This document shows positions 11,723 through 23,212 of a stretch of 64,000 nucleotides of DNA, one piece after another. The DNA comes from Ulota crispa (taxonomy: Eukaryota > Streptophyta > Bryopsida > Orthotrichales > Orthotrichaceae). Under the pieces are notes generated by a model. The model made no database searches. It was not told where the DNA came from and saw only the letters and a program-made list of their open reading frames with translations. Every line of letters begins with the position of its first letter. The stretch's first letter is position 1. The DNA is taken from NCBI GenBank assembly GCA_963920765.1, contig OY987249.1, positions 6,864,188 to 6,928,187 on the forward strand. Direction: 5' to 3'. Both the position numbers and the translations under genes were made by a program.

Positions 11723-12910
11723 AAAATGGGCCGGGTTTTCCGTGTTGCAACGGTCGTTGTCCGGACGGAGAGCCTTGTCCCAACTTGGTAATTTTGCAGG
11801 CGAAGTACGAAACAGAGATGCAACCAAGTGATCTTATAAAAAGAGTCATATGTTTAATTTAAGAAGGGATAGAGAAATAATTTTGGTTTTTCGGTTTTTT
11901 TTGGTGTTTCCGTACTTTGGTATTTTTGGTTGTTTGCTTGGTCATATGACACGCACCCGAGAATGCAAGGATGCAAGGAGGTAAGGAAAAAATGGATAGA
12001 ATCATTCATGTGTGCACGTTCATCTAGCAAATTTTAGTATTAGCAACTTTCATCCAAATTTTGGTGAACTTGGAGATTGTGTAGGAGGGATTTGACAATT
12101 TCATTTTTTTTTCTCCCAATTATTTTTAGTGGTATGGTAGTCAATGTCAGAATGAGGTAAGATTGTGACAAAATGTTTCCTAAAAATGCTTCCATGTTAT
12201 AGAGGTAGATTGATAATGTAGATTCCCATTCATTTCTAGGTGAAAAGAGTGTTAGAAAGGCTCTCTAGAACCCCACTGATTTCAAGTGGGTTTTTTCTCA
12301 CAGTGAGCTCTCAAATGGGTAAAATAATTACTTCATGTACTGAAACTTTGTTCGGGATTGAGTTTATTGGGGGGTTTCAGAATTTGGCAAGGTCATTTCT
12401 CAAAAAGCGTTCATGTGGAATAAGATTTCTGTTTGTATCACATATATATGTACACTTGTGGGAAGGAATGTACTCCGTTCTTGAACTTGAAAGACTTGAG
12501 CGTCAGATTTTATTTACATGCGTATCTATCAAATGGTTTTAGTTTTCATCAGTAGCATCAAAGGTTTCTTTGAAATTATTAGATTGAATGGAATAAAGTT
12601 TGTTGTGTTCACAGTAGACGCAAGCAACAAACATGGCGGACTTGTCACTTTAATTCATCATTAATAAAAAAATTCTTATTCACAAAAGTTGCATCTAATT
12701 CTCATATGTTTATAAAGTGAAACATAGATTTATAAATGCAACCCAATTGTTTTTGAAGATGTTTCACTTTGAATTGCCTACCATGTATACATAAAGAGCT
12801 TCCATATACATTTTTGTATGAAACAATGCTTTTAAAGCGAGAACAACTTTTAAAACACATAAAACTTACTACTTTACCATGACCCCAATTTGCAAATCAT
12901 CAAATAGTTG

Positions 12911-13676
12911 TTAACCCCTAAGCACCCAAGCTGATTTCACCAAAATCAGGGTTTTTGGAAACCAAAAGTTTTGATGCATTGTATCTTGGTCAATCAAATG
13001 ATTCACAAAAAGTGACCATTGAAAATACTGGAACACCTACTCAGAAGAAGGCTTGCAAATTTTGGGAACAATTCACCGCAGGAGATGAGAAATTATAACA
13101 TTTGATAAAACAACATGTAATGACAAAATCTCATTTTTTGGGAGGTAGTTGCTATTTGATGATTTTTACAAAATTTTGTAAGTCTTGGGTTCATCTCAAA
13201 TTTTGTGAGGAGCAAGATTAGCTGTGAATGCACACACTTGTAAATTATTGAAGATTGCACTTCTTTTTATGTCAAGTTTTAGGGCTTCAAATGGCTATTG
13301 CATGGAAAACAATGACCGGTGGTGACGGTTGCCATAATAAAGATCTAGAACATGCTTGAACCCTTGCCAACAACTTTCTTGCTACCACAAAGCTTACACA
13401 AGGAAACTTGCAAGGGATATTGACTAGTTGCAACTTGTAAAATGCTACTTGCCACCATGCCCCTGTTGCCCAGTATGGTGTTTTACCAAATCAAATCTTT
13501 TGCAACGCTTGTACAACAATTTGGCTTTCCTCACCATTACTCCATTGACATGGACAACTTGAATGCCTTCATAATTGTAGTTTGTAGCAAGACCAAAAAG
13601 TTAGTTCTAGTGCCTCAAAACAAGGTTTTAAATCAGGAGAGGCAATATAAGAGACGTTGAGGTGTTCAAGGGTTAA
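12911..13676. mobile_element. TTAA-flanked element of about 766 bp (copy 1 of a two-copy family)
   Basis: Begins TTAACCCCTAAGCACCC and ends GGTGTTCAAGGGTTAA. It is related along its full length, in inverted orientation, to 45708-46478. Common words include ATTCACAAAAAGTGACCATTG, TGGCTATTGCATGGAAAAC and TCTAGAACATGCTTGAA. No transposase-like frame is present. The TTAA ends suggest insertion at TTAA, as in piggyBac-like elements; that assignment is inference. Confidence 0.75.
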
Positions 13677-13751
13677 CCCCTAAATGCCCACAACACCAGA
13701 ATATGGTATTTTTAACACTTGAATTCAGCAGCATGGGCATTTAGGGATTAA
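13673..13751. mobile_element. 79-bp mini TTAA palindrome abutting the previous element
   Basis: Runs from TTAACCCCTAAATGCCCA to the complementary TGGGCATTTAGGGATTAA and shares its first TTAA with the end of the neighbouring element. It is either a tiny deletion derivative or a solo terminus pair. Confidence 0.6.
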
Positions 13752-14000
13752 GGAATCTGAGAGGAATCGTCAAGGAACCTCCAAGAAATGTCAAGAATCT
13801 CCGAGGAATCTCAAAGGACGAGAGCAAGGAACAGCCAAGGAATAGCACAAGCAACCGCGTCGGATTTGAAAAACGTACCAATCCCAAGGAAGAATTCTCA
13901 CCGGAAAACGAAGGAATCTCCAAGGAATCGTCGAGGAATCGCCAAGGATCAGCAAAACGTACCAATTGACAGAAGAAACTGTTCCGCAACTCGAGCGTAA
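13752..14000. repeat. AAGGAATC-rich short repeat
   Basis: The word AAGGAATC(T/G)C/TCAAGGAA recurs about ten times with irregular spacing, giving Arg/Ser/Asn-rich frames on either strand. No gene motif seen. The remaining DNA up to the next gene (14001-15079) holds nothing that I recognise, apart from presumed promoter sequence close to 15080. Confidence 0.6.
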
Positions 14001-15079
14001 GGTAGGCGCACTCATAAGCGTGGAAATAAGGGTTATTGGAGTAGGTAAAACAATTGACTAGCTTTGAAAAAAATGCTGTATGTTAGGATAAGGAAATCAA
14101 AAATATTGGCATCAATTTCAAGGTTCCAACTCCAAATATTTGTCCACAAAGATTTTTCAAAGTCCAAAATTACTGAAATTGTAAGAACCATGAGTAAGAG
14201 ATGTTAATCACAAGGCTTGTTGGTTTTTAAATAGTGAGATGGGTACTCAAAACCTCATGCTAGTCACCCACAACCATAACCATCACTTAGTCATCCACAA
14301 CCATTTGTTTTTTTTATTGATTAGCCTTGTCACTGTCAAGTGACAGGCATGGGGACGCAACGCTTATGGATGCTGCTACCTTACATGAATTCCTGACCAT
14401 TCAAGGCCGGGCCACACAGGCCAGAATTGCTAGTTCAAACCAACAATTTGTAAAAAATAGGTGGCGGTTCTTACACGTTTGTGAAAAAGTAGATTCTTTA
14501 ACTTTCAAGGGCTCACTTTTCTAGTCTATACACTGACAAAATTGCTAGTTTTGAGAATTCACAAACTGCCCCATCTCAAACCTCCTGCACTAGAATGGTG
14601 GAGAGGTTATCTTTAAGTGAACAATAGATGAAAGTTTGGAAAGTAGCTATCTCCCAATTTTCCAAAAATACAAGTTACTTCTTATCTATTCCAAATTGCC
14701 AGTTTTGTGGCTATGTGGCCCCGGACAGTGTTTGGGAATTTTTTTGAATTTCACCAGCTACAAACGGACAACCAATTTTTTGCTTGACAGTGCTGGATCT
14801 TTTTCTAAATTTACATACTAAGGTACTATATTTAGAATTTTTGGTAAAATTCAATCAATTTTTTGCCGACAATTTCAAATGCAACCGATTTATTTCCCAA
14901 CTCCACCGACTAACAATGAACTAGCAGCCAGTTTTTCCCGCACATTGGCCCTGGCATCAGTAGCAGAAATGTGATCGCCGCAGAATCGCAGGTTCCACTT
15001 CAATCAAAATGACTTCACTTACCGAACACCGACGCAGGAATCCGACGCAGGAATCGTTGTAGCGTCGTCGTCAGCCGCG

Positions 15080-18000
15080 ATGACGAGTCACACGCCGCTC
15101 TGTTCCTATTGTACTCTTCACAATCCTTGCAGCCTTTCCACTAAGTCGCATCACAACACTCACGTCAGCTCCTCGACATCGTTAAGTTCGCCATGGACGA
15201 CATCGTTGTCGCTACAATTTTCTCTTCGCCAGGAGCTGAGAAGGCGCACGATTCAGAGCACTCGGAGGTTATCTGGATCACGACCACCTCGCTCGTATGA
15301 TTCAGTCGCCGTGAGCTCCAGTCCTCAATTCGGTATGTGCTATCACTCATCTATCTATACTTATCTATACTACTAAGTGGGAAGATTTCTCAAAGTGCGC
15401 CCTTTTCTAAAATTTTCTAGAATTTTTTGTTGTAAGTTTGAAGTAATAAAGGACACCCAACACCAAGTGCCCAATAACCATGTCCATTTTCAAAATTTTG
15501 TAGAACTTTTTGTTTATACTACTAAGTGGGAGGATTTCTCTAAGTGCGCCTTTTTCGAGAACCTTTTAGAAATTTTTGTTGTAAGTTTGAAGTAACAAAG
15601 GACGCCCAAGACATATAACATCAAGTGCCCTACAACCATGTCCATTTCCAAAATTCTGTAGAACTTTTTGGTGGAAGTTGAAATAAGAAAGGATGCCCCA
15701 AATATAAAACACCAAACGCCCGCCAACCATTTGCTAAAAATTAATAAAATGCCAAGCGCCTCCTAGCAAAATATAAAAGAGTAGCATTGTGGTGAAAGCA
15801 ATTGGTATTTTTAGTTTCAAAAAAGGACCAATATGATAGTGCATGTGAATTAGATTCTACATCAATTGTGAGATATTGATTTCTTGTATTTGTATAGTAC
15901 ATCAAGATTAGATTTTAGACCAATTGATTTGTGGGGATATCAATTTTTTGTAAAATTGAATGTTGCATTACTCATACATGTCCTACTCACGCAAAGCGTG
16001 TGCCATGAATTTTGAAAACTTTGTTTCGGAATGAAATTCTGAGACGTCCGTTGGTGCGCAAGTTTAGGGTTGGTTCAGAGTGAAGTGGAGAGGACGAGGA
16101 AGCAGATCTTTGAGGACGGGTTTGCCATTTTCCCAGGATTGTGGAGCAAGGCGGAAGTGGACGAGGTTGATGATGATGATGTGTTGGTAGTAACTCAAGA
16201 GCAAGAGAAGGTGTTGAAATCGTTCTTGATGGATCCTGTTGATGTCTTTTCTCAGCATCAGCAATGGCTGCACGCTCCAGGACATCGATGCACTGATGCC
16301 GCCACTTCGCCTGAACCGTATTGGCATCATTCTTGGCAGGTGCGTGTCCTCTGATGTTTTGAAACCCTAGATCATCAAACTCTAAACCTGAGCGTTTCTA
16401 AATTGACTGCTGAGCTGACCGTTTTGACGGATATTACGAGGCCGAGTGTTTTATGTCTTTGGATGCATAACATACAGATTCAAAACAAGTATAAGGTAGT
16501 ATGCTCTAAATGCAACAAACGTGCCATAGGTAGCTCATGAATGGACATGAAGTGGTCCTTGAAGTAATAGAAAAAAAGGTGTATTTTATTGCAAGAGTCA
16601 ATCACATTTCTTGGTTTCTCCTCTCTCTTTACACTTTACAAGTTGTCACGGGACAGTTTATGAAGGGTTTAGAGTCACAAAAAATTTGAAAAATCATCAA
16701 TAAATTGATTATGCTTCAAAAAAATATGAAAAAAATTGTGTTACATTTGCCATCCCTTTTCTCTTTGCCTGAAAATTAGACAAAAAACCTTCATGTCGTG
16801 GAAGCCCATGAAAAGGCAAATCAGCCCTTAAAGTGACAATTTTCGAGCATACTACCTTAGTAAGTATAAATTTAAACTTCGTGGTAGAATCTAACGAGGA
16901 CATGGTGATGCTTTTGTTAGATGGCTGGCATAGAGGGTGAAACTTTACAGAGACCGTCTTGGAGTGCAACTCTTGTTGTGTCTCTCTCAGGTTTGTGATC
17001 AGGCCAAACTCGTCCGTGCATCAAATTCTAAGATGGCCTTGATTTTAATACTACCTGCATTCAGTGTTTAGTGTGTGGATTATGACGGTTAACCCTAAAT
17101 GGAACCAGGATTCGTGGTTTGAAATGACCAATTCAGCACTTTTGATGACACCATAATCACCAGAATTAGTGAAGAATGTTTCATGTACTGGTCGGCAAAA
17201 ATACAAATACTGAATAAAAAAAGGTGCTTGTATGACCTAATAAAGATTTCTAATATAACCAGTACGCACAATGTGGGGTTTTTTATTCCTTTAGGGGTTA
17301 AAGGAGCATGTGATGGTTAATACAATGAAGGTTGGGCACAGTGCAGATCAGACCGCTAAGACGTTTTGTGGAGGAGTGGCAGTGTTTCCGAGAAGTCATT
17401 GGATTATGAATGACAAGATTGCGGATTCTATTTCTGACCGATCGTCATTTCCACAACCTTATGACGTACCTGCTGCTGCTCCCATGGAAGTATTGTTGCT
17501 AAACCCCCTGCCAATTTTTATTATGATTTTCCAACTGAGCTTTGAATGGATTAGGGAGCGTCAGTAGTGGAGCCAAAACGCATTTGTTTGAAACGATCTT
17601 AACCCCTTAAGGATGTTGTTGTTTTGTATACGCTCTTTCGTGTTGTATACGGATGGGGCACTTGTGTAGCACATGAATTCCATTAGAGCTATAAATTTCA
17701 ATCCAAGTCAGACATATTACTGGTCAGCTAGAAATTTTTGGGGGATTTTTGGCATTTGTCATAATGCCATTTCTTCAAGTACTAAATCGTCTTTATATGA
17801 ATATAGCCAACACTTTTGGTAGGCAATATCCTTAAGGGGCTAATGTAGTTGAACTGAGAATCATGTGGTTATTCCTGCTTTTCTATAGAAGCATCATTTT
17901 ATCTTTTTGTTTTTGAGTGATGCAGCTGAGACTTGCGTGTGGAGATATGGTGTTGCTCCACCCATTGTTAGCATACACTATTGCACCGAATGCTTCTTCA

Positions 18001-21000
18001 TCTTCGACCCGATTGCTTGTGTTTCATCTAGGGGATGCAACATCAAATCAAGTCAAATCAAGGTTGATCTTAGTTCTCAAAGATTCTCTCTCTCACACTG
18101 TCTAGCATTTGGTGGTCACATAAACCTTAGATAGGCATTTCTTTTATATGAGAAAAGTAGAAACATTGTTATGAAGCAACGTGCGTTTTTTGCAATGTCA
18201 TCCCGTTCTACTGTTAGAATCTTTAAGATTGCATATACTTTGCTTCTAATTTGGATATGAAGAAGTAAACAATCGGTCACCCTCTTTCCTATATATTGGA
18301 TGGTCTTTTTGTGCAAAAATCACATGATGAAGCTTCATACCATCGTACAATTTTTCATAAATTTGGTGTCTGAATAGTTGTAGTGTAGTGGTTACCTTTT
18401 GCGAATACTTTGCGAAGTGTAGTCTGTGTTGGAAAAGATTACAAGAAGTTGGAACTGTTTCCTAGAAGTGCAGAATTGGCGAGGAGAAGCACATGTGGAG
18501 CGGGTGGCACTCAATGGAAAATTTCTTGATGGATCGAACTACTAGTGTTGAAGAGGAGATGGTGCAGTTGCAGATTGAAGAGGGAAAAGCACAACTTGGT
18601 GGCTGGCACGCTACTATGGAAGGCTTGCCAAGTGGCCAAGAGAGTTTAGCAACTAGTCCGAGTACCCGAACTGCACCTCGAGATCTTCTAGCTTGGCACC
18701 TCCGAAACTCCGCTCTCCAATTTATGCAAGGTGAGGACGTCAAAGTGGTTTGAAGTTATTTCTTCAGTGTTTACGCAAGACTTGAGAACTATATATGTAT
18801 ACAAGTATACTGCACCTGTGTGTGACTTTTCTATGTTAATTTTCACCTGCCCTTTCCCTACCTTTTCCTCTCCCTCCCCCTTCCCTTCCAATAGAGAGTT
18901 TCAAACTTATGATGCTTTAAAATATTAAATTTGAAAAATGTAATGATTTTTCTCAATTCCAATGACTTTTCACCTTCCAATTAGGTGCCTTTTCTTCTCC
19001 CTTTGTGACGTTTCACCACCTTTTTCCTCTCCTTTCCCTCTCTCTATTAGAACTTGTGGTGTTAATAGAAAATTATGGCATGACACGTCATTATATCATG
19101 AGACATGAGATAGAAACATATGATAAGACAGCCTTTATAATATAGATTCTCTTTGTCTCATAATAAGTGGCCCATTGGAAACTTGTGTTCTTCTCAATAA
19201 TTTTGAGTAGATTGTATGGAGGGTTATTAGGCCCAATTTTAAAGTAGGTTGCAAGGAACACATACAATTGTTCATCACTATTTGATATAATATTTGGGCG
19301 CTTATAAATAATTTATTTTATATTATGACCGATGAAATTGGAATAAGAAGACATGAGGATCCAATGGGCCACTTATTGCTAGACAAAGAGAGTATATATT
19401 TAACTGGAATATTACAGATGGAGAATGGAGTAATGGCCTAAGTATGCTGCAGCGGCGAGCAGGACTACGCCCAGCTTGTTACTGGACAGCACTTCAGGTG
19501 CAAGCACCAGTCCCCTTGAACTCATTTGAACCAACATCATGTGCAACTAAGAGTGAGGGAACAAGCTTTTTAATAATCCACATGCAATTGTATGCAACTG
19601 TAATGTAGTTGAGGTAACGATTCTTGAGGTAACTTGAAACCTTGTGATGTCAAGTTGATTTTTGAGTATGCCACATAGAAGCCATGTAAACGCCAGCCAC
19701 CTCTTCATGCTCATTATTGTTACTCACACTATTGTAAGACCAACATTGAACGAAGCAGAATGAATTAACAATGATTTCTACAACAACCAAGGTGCAGAAT
19801 TTCTTGTTGTCTGAATCTGTGCAATGTAAAGTGGTCCTTACATGACCTTCTAGCTTAAGTTCACGGGCCAGTCTTTGTTAAAATCTTTCTGCTCACGCAG
19901 CTTTTCTTCTCAAAACAAGAATGTAAGGTTGGCAAATTGAGCTTGCTTCTTTCAATTACAGATGGATTTCCTTACTAGTTTGGTTTCTCTTTTGAGCATG
20001 AAGGACATATCTCAGTTGTAGTTTACAAGCAAGTCATTACAAGTCATACGGTTCCGTTAAGTTCGAATTTCTATTCGTCAATAGATTTTTTATTTTATTT
20101 GTAGGATGTGCTTGAAATTCTTCAGCTTGCTTTATATAACTAGGCAAAATGTTGTGTCCATCAGGCAGGTCGGTGTTGCATGAAAAGCGCCCCAGCAAGC
20201 CAACTACGTGGCCGAGCAGGTCGAAAGTGCACGTTGGAAGATGGTGAGAGGTTCCTGCTTCGAGCCATTGAGGTAACCTGCCTAATGCACTACCTCCACA
20301 TGCTTGTATGTTAACAAATAATTGGCAAAAAAGCTCCTTAACATGTTATTCATTAAATTGGGAAAAAGCTTCCATATTGGGACTTTTCATTTTTAAGAGT
20401 TTTTAGTTGATTTAGAGTGAATATTATGATGATTTAATCAAGACTTTACATCAACAATGAAATATCTTACAGGAATTATCAAAAAAACTCACTTCAAATC
20501 ACCAAAATATTCTCACAAATGCAACATTTAGCATTCCCAAAATACGTTTTGGGAAAGCGCTTTTTCCCAAACTAATGAATAATGCGTTCCTTGGTTTTTC
20601 CTTTAACTTCTTTACCAAGAACCGAAGTTGCAACAAGATTCCTTTCCAACTCTTCCACCTTTATTCCACATTTAACTAAATCTTGACAGTCCAAAGTCCA
20701 AATTCTGAAAAATCACGCAGTTATATTAGAAGTCCAGAGCTCAAGATTTGAAATACCATTCAAAAATTCTACAACTTTTGTTGATCTGTGCTTTTTTTAT
20801 AAATTGTATGGGGAGATCTTTCAGTAGAAGTCTAATCCGTGCTTAGAGAGTTTAGCTTTAGAGAATGTGCCATGCCTTTGCCATGTTCAAGTAATTTCAA
20901 ACTATGAAGGCAAATCTAAACTATACATACTTTCATAAATAAATATGCGATATTTTGCACTGAAATTGAGAAACAGACTCTGATTGATTCCATGTATATT

Positions 21001-21402
21001 ATTTATTTTTGACTTGCGTGGTTATAAACTGCACGACAGATGGCACCTGGCTGGCCACTTGCATATGCTGAACTGATGAGGTGTCTGGCACTCATGGTGA
21101 GTGTTGTTTCGCATTTTAATGTATTGTGGAGCTCATTTTAGTTGTTTAGACACAACACGCTAGTTTTATATATTCTATTTTCTCAAGTAAGGAATATTTT
21201 TAAATGATTTTACATAATTGTTGACATGACATGTGGATGGGCATGTCAGGGACGAGGAAGGGAACAAGAGATTCCTAGAGTGATGGAGTTGATGAAACAT
21301 CGTTGCAAGTTGGAGCAATTGTGCCTTCGATATCCAACGGATTCCGAGATATTACAGACTTGCTGGAATGATTGTGAAGCTCTTTGCCACAAATTCTTGT
21401 AA
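15080..21402 (+). CDS. PhyH-like (2OG-oxygenase fold) protein with TPR-like C-terminus
   Basis: Exons joining in phase: 15080-15332, 16068-16339, 17295-17489, 17926-18062, 18474-18730, 19418-19497, 20165-20272, 21040-21096 and 21250-21402, about 503 aa. A further exon at 16951-16990 (reading GVQLLLCLSQ) is likely, and the segment just before it is unresolved. The first 84 residues are Ser/Thr/Arg-rich without acidic residues early on, as in a plastid transit peptide. Residues 85-110 (FEDGFAIFPGLWS) match the start of phytanoyl-CoA dioxygenase-like proteins. GGVAVFPRSHW and CGDMVLLHPLLAYTIAPN match the later core strands, but the position of the distal iron-binding His reads Tyr (LAY rather than LAH). 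No HxD pair was found in the resolved exons, so it may be catalytically inactive. The C-terminal 180 residues contain TPR-like helices (GERFLLRAIEMAPGWPLAYA). Function unknown. Confidence 0.6.
15361..16010. mobile_element. Possible degenerate Helitron-like segment with tandem repeats (intron 1)
   Basis: Starts TCTATACTACTAAGTGGG, similar to plant Helitron 5' ends. A unit of about 155 bp is repeated imperfectly from about 15364 to 15690 (shared AAGTGGGA(A/G)GATTTCTC, GTTGTAAGTTTGAAGTAA and AACCATGTCCATTT). Near 15988 there is a short hairpin, CACGCAAAGCGTG, reminiscent of the Helitron 3' hairpin, but no CTAG-like end follows it. The assignment is tentative; the tandem repeat itself is certain. 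Confidence 0.4.
16494..16857. mobile_element. AGGTAGTATGCTC-ended, TA-flanked MITE
   Basis: 364 bp with inverted ends AGGTAGTATGCTC and GAGCATACTACCT, flanked by TA (16492-16493 and 16858-16859). It lies in the unresolved part of the PhyH-like gene. If the element and one TA are removed, the flanks form TATA|GTAAGTATAA, a near-perfect splice donor, so it may have landed at an exon edge. Confidence 0.78.
17089..17301. mobile_element. TTAA-flanked element at the 5' edge of the third resolved PhyH-gene exon
   Basis: Runs from TTAACCCTAAATGGAACC to TTCCTTTAGGGGTTAA, 213 bp. Its right terminal repeat contains CCTTTAG, the best candidate splice acceptor for the exon starting at 17295, so the first two codons of that exon would be transposon-derived. 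A second acceptor in the same phase exists just outside the element (TTAAAG|GAG). Confidence 0.7.
17599..17843. mobile_element. TTAA-type element between PhyH-gene exons
   Basis: Left end TTAACCCCTTAAGGATGTTG, right end CAATATCCTTAAGGGGCTAA, about 245 bp. The right terminal TTAA has decayed to CTAA. It lies in the intron between the exons ending at 17489 and starting at 17926. Confidence 0.65.
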
Positions 21403-22365
21403 CTGTGAAAAGTTTTTCTCGAAATGACCACCTTGAGTATCATGATTTAAGGTATGTACACTTGAGAGCATCCAAATGAGCAGAAAAGTTGGGTCTGGGG
21501 CCGTGACCCCCTATATAGCTTCAAGAGATCTTCAAGGAGAATTGAGCATATGAGAGCAAGTTGCCTCATCTCTTGTTGGTAATCAAACAAGGATTTAAAG
21601 GCATCTTGTGCATGTGTTGTTTGGACATTGTTTGAATAAAGTATAAACTTATATTAGTATTGATCAAGGGTGTGTCTCTTACCATCGTCAGATCAATTGT
21701 TTTAGGCAAGAACTTTTAAGCTTTGCTTATGGATAAGGGTTGCATTTACGTTTAGTTCACTCATGTGGGACTTCAAGGAATGCAACATAAATTTCCATGT
21801 TATTTGTTTTTAGCAAAGCAATGCAATGCAGCAACAAATGAGACAAGAAAGTGAATTAGTCTGAAAGTTTGGAACTATCGAGTACATTGACAAGATTTTT
21901 TACATTGCTTTTTAGGACATGTTCAAATATTCAAGTTAGCATCGTAACTTTTGCAAACATTTTGTTGAATTTGAGAGATGTCTTAAATTCTATGCACCCT
22001 AGCCAAGATTCTTGACTTCTAGCCACATGCTTTGCATTTTGCTTTTCAAATATTTTTTTGAGTGTTGCTTTACAATGAAAAAGCAAGGTTGAGGTTTTGA
22101 TGTTGTAGAAAGATGAGGGGAGAGGCCAATATAAAATAAAATCTCAAAGTTTTGGCCCTTTTGTTGGTTTTCATGGAAATCTAGGTTTTGCTAGTTTGTT
22201 GGCTTTCTTTGAAGATCAAGAGGACTTTTAATCCCCAATTTTGACAAACCCTCTATCCTATTCAATCTTGACTTCCACTATTAAGCAAGCCTAGCCCAAG
22301 AACATGAAAACTACTCATGGAGGCAAAATATGCAAGAAAACCATCAATGGTGAACAATAATCTCC
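21403..22365. other. Intergenic DNA, nothing recognised
   Basis: Includes the presumed 3' UTR and terminator region of the PhyH-like gene. No ORF, inverted repeat or known motif stood out. Confidence 0.5.
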
Positions 22366-23205
22366 TTGACCCCTAAGGGACCAAGCTTGTTTTTTTCTTG
22401 AAAATTACTCAAAATTGTCATTTCTAGTCATTTGATCCCAAGAAAAAGTTTGTTCTATTTTGTACAAATCTTATTGTAGGATTTTGCATTGGATTTATGC
22501 AAGAAGATATGGTGAAAGTTTTGTGATGCTTGACCACACAAATTGAGAGATACAATCCATTGAAATCATATAAAAATTCTTTTAATCTTTGTCCAAAATT
22601 TTAAGGTCCCTTTCATAGCATGTTGTGAGCAATTTTTGCACTATTGATGCTGAAAAGATTTATCCAACATACTTTGAATCATGTGAAGAATATCTCTACA
22701 AGTTTTTATGGTCCATAAAGACATGAAACATGTACCAACATTTCTAACATGCACTTGAAATCCAGACTACTTTGAGGATTTTTGCAAATTTGAACTTCAT
22801 AAAATAATATTGAAAAATAAAAATCCAGAGAGCGCACTAGAAGATTGTACCTACCACAAAGAATGACAAAAAACCCAAATCTCTAGTAGCTATTGCAATT
22901 CAAAAACCAATGTATTTATCTAAAATACTTATAGTTTGGTCGCATTTCAATGAAGGGTTTTGCCTTCGTTGGTTGCCCGTGGGAAAATTTAAGGATAATT
23001 GGCTTGCACAATTTGTCCTTCGATAACTTATTTCTCCAAAATTCTCCATAATTATTGAATTGCAAATTGATTTCAATAAAAACTATATTCTTGCGTAGCT
23101 CTTGCAAGAAAATATTGTAGAGAAAAAAAAACAAAAAAATTGGTCAAAAATTCCAATGTTATGTGCTTGCTCAAAATTGAAGGATTTTGGTCTTTTAGGG
23201 GTTAA
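22366..23205. mobile_element. TTAA-type element of about 840 bp
   Basis: Left end TTGACCCCTAAGGGACCAAG, right end TTGGTCTTTTAGGGGTTAA, complementary over about 18 positions. No transposase frame. Its right TTAA is only 7 bp from the stop codon of the minus-strand ORF that follows. Confidence 0.65.
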
Positions 23206-23212
23206 AAGCTTA

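Noticed and set aside
15361-16010. Definite Helitron call
   Set aside because: The 5' end and a 3' hairpin are suggestive, but there is no CTRR end, no A|T insertion proof and no Rep/helicase sequence. Listed only as possible.
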